A program made the translations under genes and the position numbers. From positions 1-9,667 of the forward strand of contig JAEZWY010000103.1 in the NCBI GenBank assembly GCA_023442905.1: DNA of 9,667 bases, in the 5' to 3' direction. Position 1 is the stretch's first letter, and each line of letters opens with the position of its first letter. A model generated the notes under the pieces. The model searched no databases. It worked only from the letters and a program-made list of their open reading frames with translations, and had not been told where the DNA came from. The stretch is from Bacillota bacterium. Lineage in GTDB: Bacteria; Bacillota; Bacilli; Lactobacillales; Aerococcaceae. Positions 6,024 through 9,667 of the stretch are shown here, piece by piece.

Positions 6024-6998
6024 ATGAAATTAGGAATATTAGGTGCTGGTAAGATTGTCGTGGATTTCCTATCAATGGTCCACGATATCCCAGCTATAGA
6101 ATTGGTTGCCCTTTTGTCATCTGAAAGATCATTGGTTAAAAACCAAGCAATGGCGGACGAACACGGGATCAATCAGGTGTTTACGGACGTGGCAGACTTA
6201 CTAGCCAGCGATATCGATACCATCTACGTGGCCTTGCCCAACCATCTGCATTATGAATTTGCAAAAAAGGCACTATTGGCCAATAAAAACGTGATTTGTG
6301 AGAAGCCATTCACCTTAAACTTGGCGGAGCTAGAGGAACTGGAAACCATCGCTTTGGAAAAAGATTTGGTATTAGTAGAAGCGATTACCAACCAACACTT
6401 CCAAAACTTCAAAGCACTGAAAGCAGACTTGGCTAAACTGGGGACCGTCAAAATTGTTGAAGCCAACTACTCACAATACTCAAGCCGGTATGATGCTTTT
6501 ATGGACGGTGAAATTTTACCAGCCTTTGATCCCAAAAAAGCTGGTGGTGCCTTAATGGACATCAATATTTATAACGTCCATTTACTCGTCGGCTTATTTG
6601 GCGCACCAAAATCAGCGACATATTATGCCAATGTAGATCGGGGAATCGATACATCAGGCATGTTGATCATGGATTTTGAAGATTTTAAAGCGGTCTGCAT
6701 CGGGTCAAAAGATACCGACGCCCCAATTAAATCAACCATTCAAGGACGAAACGGTGCCTTAATTATCGATGGCCCAACCAATTCATTGGCTTCTTATGAT
6801 TTGGCCTTGCGCGGAGAGTCTTCACAGACAACCGACAAACGAATTCACAACCACCGCATGTATGAAGAATTTGTTGAATTTGAAGATATCATCCGTACTC
6901 ACGATATGGACCGGGTTAAAGTAAACTTAGCCCACTCTAAGGCGGTTATGGCAGTCATTGACCAAGCACTTGCTTCAGCAGATCTACAACTAGGATAA
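6024..6998 (+). CDS. Gfo/Idh/MocA family oxidoreductase, Tyr-type active site (paralogue 3)
   Basis: A 324-residue NAD(P)-dependent oxidoreductase. The Rossmann motif GILGAGKI (4-11) opens the protein and CEKPF is at 92-96. VEAITNQHF (118-126) and GGALMDINIYN (174-184), with D179 and Y183, align with the MEAMKSRF and GGCLLDMGVYN stretches of paralogue 1, so these two share the dihydrodiol-dehydrogenase-like layout. It differs by INIY in place of the common MGVY and by loss of the RF pair after MEA/VEA, which suggests a different substrate. AAAGGAG lies 6 bases before the ATG. It is the last gene of the rightward operon, closed by a bidirectional terminator shared with the glycerophosphodiesterase gene. 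Likely substrate class: a sugar, cyclitol or related polyol. Confidence 0.92.
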   Translation: MKLGILGAGKIVVDFLSMVHDIPAIELVALLSSERSLVKNQAMADEHGINQVFTDVADLLASDIDTIYVALPNHLHYEFAKKALLANKNVICEKPFTLNLAELEELETIALEKDLVLVEAITNQHFQNFKALKADLAKLGTVKIVEANYSQYSSRYDAFMDGEILPAFDPKKAGGALMDINIYNVHLLVGLFGAPKSATYYANVDRGIDTSGMLIMDFEDFKAVCIGSKDTDAPIKSTIQGRNGALIIDGPTNSLASYDLALRGESSQTTDKRIHNHRMYEEFVEFEDIIRTHDMDRVKVNLAHSKAVMAVIDQALASADLQLG

Positions 6999-7018
6999 TA
7001 ACCACTGAAGTATACGAT

Positions 7019-7057
7019 AAAAGCCTATGGCATCCACGATTGGGACCATAGGCTTTT
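7019..7057. terminator. Bidirectional terminator between convergent operons
   Basis: AAAAGCCTATGG (7019-7030) is perfectly complementary to CCATAGGCTTTT (7046-7057), with a 15-base loop. T-runs occur on both strands. It lies between the stops of the rightward oxidoreductase (6998) and the leftward phosphodiesterase (7068), ending both operons. Confidence 0.92.
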
Positions 7058-7067
7058 CCTTTGTAAA

Positions 7068-7805
7068 TTATTTTGATGCGTTTAAAGTTTCTAGTCCTAA
7101 GGCCACATCATCGGTAATGATATTGGTTACTTTAGCATTAATTAGTTTTTCCATATCTTCAGATTTGTTTACAGTATAGGTGTTAATCCCGATATTGTTG
7201 GCTACAAGATTGTCAAAATCTTCTGACTCTAAAGTCATGAAGAATGGATGGTAAAATTCATGCCCGTGACTAGTCGAATAATCACCTGGGTTCAAAATAC
7301 CACTCATAGTTAAAAGACCCGTTTTTAAGGCCGAATTTACCTTTTTGGCTTCATTCATGGTGTGGTGTTGGAAGGAAGATAAGACTACTCGATCAATTAG
7401 GTCATATTGTTGAATCAGGTCATTCACCTTTTCAACTAGACCATCATAACGGAAAATATTGGTTTTTAATTCAATATTGACCATGATGTTTAAGGGTTGG
7501 AACCACTTGAAAAATTCTTCGAGTGTTGAAATTTGAATGTCTTCATTTTCTTCAACTTGACCTTGGAATTTGCCATAAAAATAGAAGGTTTTTAATTCCG
7601 CTAAGGTCATGTCCTTGATAAAGCCCGTGCCATTTGACGTCCGGTCAATGGTTTCATCGTGACAAATCACCACTTGTCCATCTTTCGTTAATTGTACGTC
7701 TAGTTCAATACCAGCGATATCAAAGGCGGTTGCTTCTTTAAATGCTAGCATAGTATTTTCAGGGAACAGTTTAGAATATCCTCGGTGGGCAATAACACCA
7801 GTCAT
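7068..7805 (-). CDS. ugpQ: Cytoplasmic glycerophosphodiester phosphodiesterase (UgpQ-like)
   Basis: A 245-residue GDPD-family enzyme that would hydrolyse glycerophosphodiesters to sn-glycerol-3-phosphate and an alcohol. Signature residues are visible: AHRG with H7 and R8, PENT (15-18), IELDVQLTKDG (33-43) with metal ligands E34 and D36, catalytic H49 in CHDE, and IELK with E112. There is no signal peptide or membrane anchor, and the length matches E. coli UgpQ (about 247), so it acts in the cytoplasm on imported substrate. I start at the ATG at 7805, 8 bases from AGGAG; the longer GTG start at 7814 lies inside that site. The ATPase stop codon TAA overlaps the TAAGGAG site, so translation is probably coupled. 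Confidence 0.93.
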   Translation of the reverse strand: MTGVIAHRGYSKLFPENTMLAFKEATAFDIAGIELDVQLTKDGQVVICHDETIDRTSNGTGFIKDMTLAELKTFYFYGKFQGQVEENEDIQISTLEEFFKWFQPLNIMVNIELKTNIFRYDGLVEKVNDLIQQYDLIDRVVLSSFQHHTMNEAKKVNSALKTGLLTMSGILNPGDYSTSHGHEFYHPFFMTLESEDFDNLVANNIGINTYTVNKSEDMEKLINAKVTNIITDDVALGLETLNASK

Positions 7806-7813
7806 ATAGTACA

Positions 7814-7818
7814 CTCCT
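7814..7818 (-). promoter_or_regulatory. Ribosome binding site overlapping the ATPase stop codon
   Basis: The minus strand reads TAAGGAG, in which TAA is the stop of the ABC ATPase and AGGAG lies 8 bases before the ATG at 7805. It decides the phosphodiesterase start and indicates coupled translation. Confidence 0.82.
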
Positions 7819-8942
7819 TATGCTTCGTGGTAACGACGATTTAAAATCGAATTACCAGATGTTTTATCAAATAAATAGGCTTTACTCAAATCGATTTGTA
7901 GGTATACATTAGCATGAGTTGATACCCTTCTAGCTGGACTTAGACGTGCCGTCATTTCTCGCTCAGAAGAATGAAAGTCAAAGTTCACAAATGTATCTGC
8001 ACCAACTTGCTCAACATTTTTCGTTTGTACTAAAATTGTTTGATTATTCAATCGATCATTTTTATATTCGAAGTGCTCTGGTCTTAAACCAATTTGAATT
8101 TCCTGACCGGTTGCTTCTACTAAAATATTATCTTGCATTTCTTGAGTTAGAGGGAAGACTTCTTCGCCCGTCTCTATTGCAATACCATTTGCTGCTTTTA
8201 CTAATCTACCGTTTATAAGATTCATTTGTGGGCTACCTATGAATTCAGCTACAAAACGATTAACAGGATTGTTGTATAAGTTTTCTGGTGTATCGAATTG
8301 TTCAACATTTCCTTCATTTAAAACAGCTATACGAGTACCCATAGTCATGGCCTCCGTTTGATCGTGGGTTACATAAATAAAGGTCGTTTGTAACTGACGA
8401 TGTAATTCAACAATTTCAGACCGCATTGAAACACGTAACTTTGCATCCAGATTTGATAAAGGTTCATCCAATAGAAATACTTTTGGATTACGAACCATCG
8501 CTCGACCTAAAGCAACACGTTGCCGTTGTCCACCAGAAAGTGCACCAGGTTTTTTATCTAAATATTCAGTTAATTGAAGTGGTTTAGCTACTTCTTCCAC
8601 TTTAGCGTAACGTTCACCCTTGGGAACACCTGCCATCTTCATTGCAAAGGCTATATTATCTCGAACATTCATATGTGGGTATAAGGCATATGACTGAAAA
8701 ACCATTGCAATGTCACGATCCTTAGCCGGCACATTATTCACAACATCGTCACCAATACGCAATTCACCTTCAGAAATCGTCTCTAAACCGGCTATCATAC
8801 GTAAAGTTGTTGATTTACCACATCCTGATGGCCCTACAAAAACAATGAATTCTTTATCTTCAATATCTAAATCAATATTATGGATGGCTTTAAAACCATC
8901 TTCATATAATTTGCCAACTTTATTTAATTGAACTTTTGCCAT
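7818..8942 (-). CDS. ugpC: ABC transporter ATP-binding protein, UgpC/MsmK/MalK family
   Basis: A 374-residue ATPase energising a carbohydrate-type (CUT1) importer. Walker A GPSGCGKST is at 37-45, the Q-loop glutamine at Q83, the LSGGQ signature at 135-139, Walker B VFLLDE at 155-160, the D-loop SNLD at 163-166 and the switch histidine at H193. A C-terminal TOBE regulatory domain follows (about 235-360), with FIGSPQMNL (234-242) and a later GLRPEH motif typical of MalK/UgpC. AGGAGG precedes the ATG. The gap to the permease is 12 bases and to the phosphodiesterase 12 bases. The UgpC assignment rests on these neighbours; MsmK-like ATPases look very similar and can serve several importers. Confidence 0.93.
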   Translation of the reverse strand: MAKVQLNKVGKLYEDGFKAIHNIDLDIEDKEFIVFVGPSGCGKSTTLRMIAGLETISEGELRIGDDVVNNVPAKDRDIAMVFQSYALYPHMNVRDNIAFAMKMAGVPKGERYAKVEEVAKPLQLTEYLDKKPGALSGGQRQRVALGRAMVRNPKVFLLDEPLSNLDAKLRVSMRSEIVELHRQLQTTFIYVTHDQTEAMTMGTRIAVLNEGNVEQFDTPENLYNNPVNRFVAEFIGSPQMNLINGRLVKAANGIAIETGEEVFPLTQEMQDNILVEATGQEIQIGLRPEHFEYKNDRLNNQTILVQTKNVEQVGADTFVNFDFHSSEREMTARLSPARRVSTHANVYLQIDLSKAYLFDKTSGNSILNRRYHEA

Positions 8943-8954
8943 TTTATCCTCCTA

Positions 8955-9667
8955 CTAACCCTTCACTGCTCCAGCAGTTAGTCCTTTAACCATATTCTTC
9001 GAACCAATTATAAAAATAGCTAAACTTGGAATCATTGAGATTATGACACCAGCAACCATTAGAACTAAGGATTGTGAGTCAACACTATTCAACATTGAAA
9101 TCCCGATCTGAACTGTTCTGGCATTATCATTATTCGTCACCAATAACGGCCACATATACATATTCCAACCTGCCAAGAAAGATTGCACAGCCATTGAACC
9201 AAGCGTTGGCCTTAATAATGGGAACATAATTTCAAATACAAAACGTAAGTCCCTACAGCCATCCATTTTTGCAGCTTCATATATTTCATAAGGAAAATTC
9301 TGTAATGCTTGTGTGCATAAGAAGATATTGAAGGCAGATGCCATAAAAGGAAGAATCAATACGATAATTGAATCATTTAATCCCCAACCAGAAACCATTA
9401 AGAATTGAGAAATAATAACAGCTTCACCTGGTACCATCATAGTCGAAAGAATGAGGGCATATACTAATTTGCTACCTTTAAACTGTACAAATCTAAAGGC
9501 AAAACCTGCTAATAGTGAGGTTAAAATCTGTAATATGGTCACCGATGTAGCCACAATTATTGAGTTGATAATATAACGACCTAGCGGTGCGATGTCAAAC
9601 ACTTCTACAAAATTTGTTAGTGTTGGGTTTTGTGGAATTAAAATTGAATTTGGATCATATAGTTCTG
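8955..9667 (-). CDS. ugpE: ABC transporter permease, UgpE/MalG type, 5' part beyond the window
   Basis: The C-terminal 237 residues of a binding-protein-dependent transport permease. Several hydrophobic membrane segments are present, and the EAA loop, which docks the ATPase, reads EAAKMDG (about 9278-9258). WNMYMWPLL resembles the WNQYLWPLL segment of E. coli UgpE as I remember it, and the end KNMVKGLTAGAVKG is typical of this family. The frame is open to the window edge: upstream of the GTG at 9602 it continues as IPQNPTLTNFVEV, matching the usual periplasm-proximal start of the family. The GTG is therefore not the start and the gene is cut by the window, missing perhaps 40-60 residues. It should be preceded by a second permease and a solute-binding protein further right. 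Confidence 0.92.
   Translation of the reverse strand, partial: ELYDPNSILIPQNPTLTNFVEVFDIAPLGRYIINSIIVATSVTILQILTSLLAGFAFRFVQFKGSKLVYALILSTMMVPGEAVIISQFLMVSGWGLNDSIIVLILPFMASAFNIFLCTQALQNFPYEIYEAAKMDGCRDLRFVFEIMFPLLRPTLGSMAVQSFLAGWNMYMWPLLVTNNDNARTVQIGISMLNSVDSQSLVLMVAGVIISMIPSLAIFIIGSKNMVKGLTAGAVKG

Noticed and set aside
9600..9602. GTG at 9602 as start of the permease
   Set aside because: The frame stays open to the window edge with family-typical residues upstream (IPQNPTLTNF), so the gene simply continues outside.
1..9667. Horizontal transfer or mobile-element signature around the oxidoreductase locus
   Set aside because: No transposase, integrase, tRNA, flanking direct repeats or broken genes were found; local differences in base composition looked within normal variation by eye and were not computed.
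1..9667. CRISPR array, toxin-antitoxin or defence system
   Set aside because: No spaced direct repeats and no small paired genes or defence domains were found; every sizeable gene belongs to a recognisable metabolic, transport or regulatory family.

Overview
The window looks like chromosome from a low-GC Gram-positive bacterium, most likely a member of the Lactobacillales. This rests on AT-rich intergenic DNA, strong AGGAGG-type ribosome binding sites, tight operons, U-tract terminators, and protein types common in that order (MurR/RpiR regulators, Cof-type HAD phosphatases, an MsmK/UgpC-type ABC ATPase). An Aerococcus-like genus is possible, but that is only an impression. No rRNA, tRNA, CRISPR array, phage gene, transposase or insertion sequence was seen.

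Left part (1-2110): a bidirectional terminator, a small YccF-family membrane protein (minus strand), a divergent Cof-type HAD phosphatase with a strong terminator (plus strand), and a PhnB-like VOC/glyoxalase-fold protein (minus strand). These look like independent housekeeping or accessory genes.

Centre (2031-7057): a divergent sugar-metabolism-like locus. Leftward, a MurR/RpiR regulator overlaps by 8 bases a Gfo/Idh/MocA oxidoreductase, followed by a YkrA-like HAD phosphatase and a long hairpin terminator. The phosphatase probably also has its own extended -10 promoter. Rightward, two further Gfo/Idh/MocA oxidoreductases lie 29 bases apart and end at a bidirectional terminator. One resembles E. 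coli YhhX with a His active-site motif; the other has a Tyr-type motif like the leftward paralogue. The 214-base divergent region holds a two-tier inverted repeat (GGTCAA/TTGACC inside TGGTA/TACCA, one shared centre) that could be an operator or a pair of back-to-back -35 elements. The reasonable inference is an RpiR-controlled pathway that oxidises or isomerises a sugar, cyclitol or sugar phosphate with three NAD(P)-dependent enzymes. The substrate cannot be read from the sequence.

Right part (7068-9667, minus strand): the downstream end of a Ugp-like ABC transporter operon, in the order permease (running off the right edge), ATPase, then cytoplasmic glycerophosphodiester phosphodiesterase, with 12-base gaps. 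The pairing of UgpE/UgpC-like parts with a UgpQ-like enzyme suggests import of glycerol-3-phosphate or glycerophosphodiesters and their hydrolysis inside the cell.

Nothing here is a clear undescribed defence or mobile system. The most interesting item is the three-oxidoreductase RpiR divergon and its control region. All gene functions are family-level calls made by eye; no search was run.
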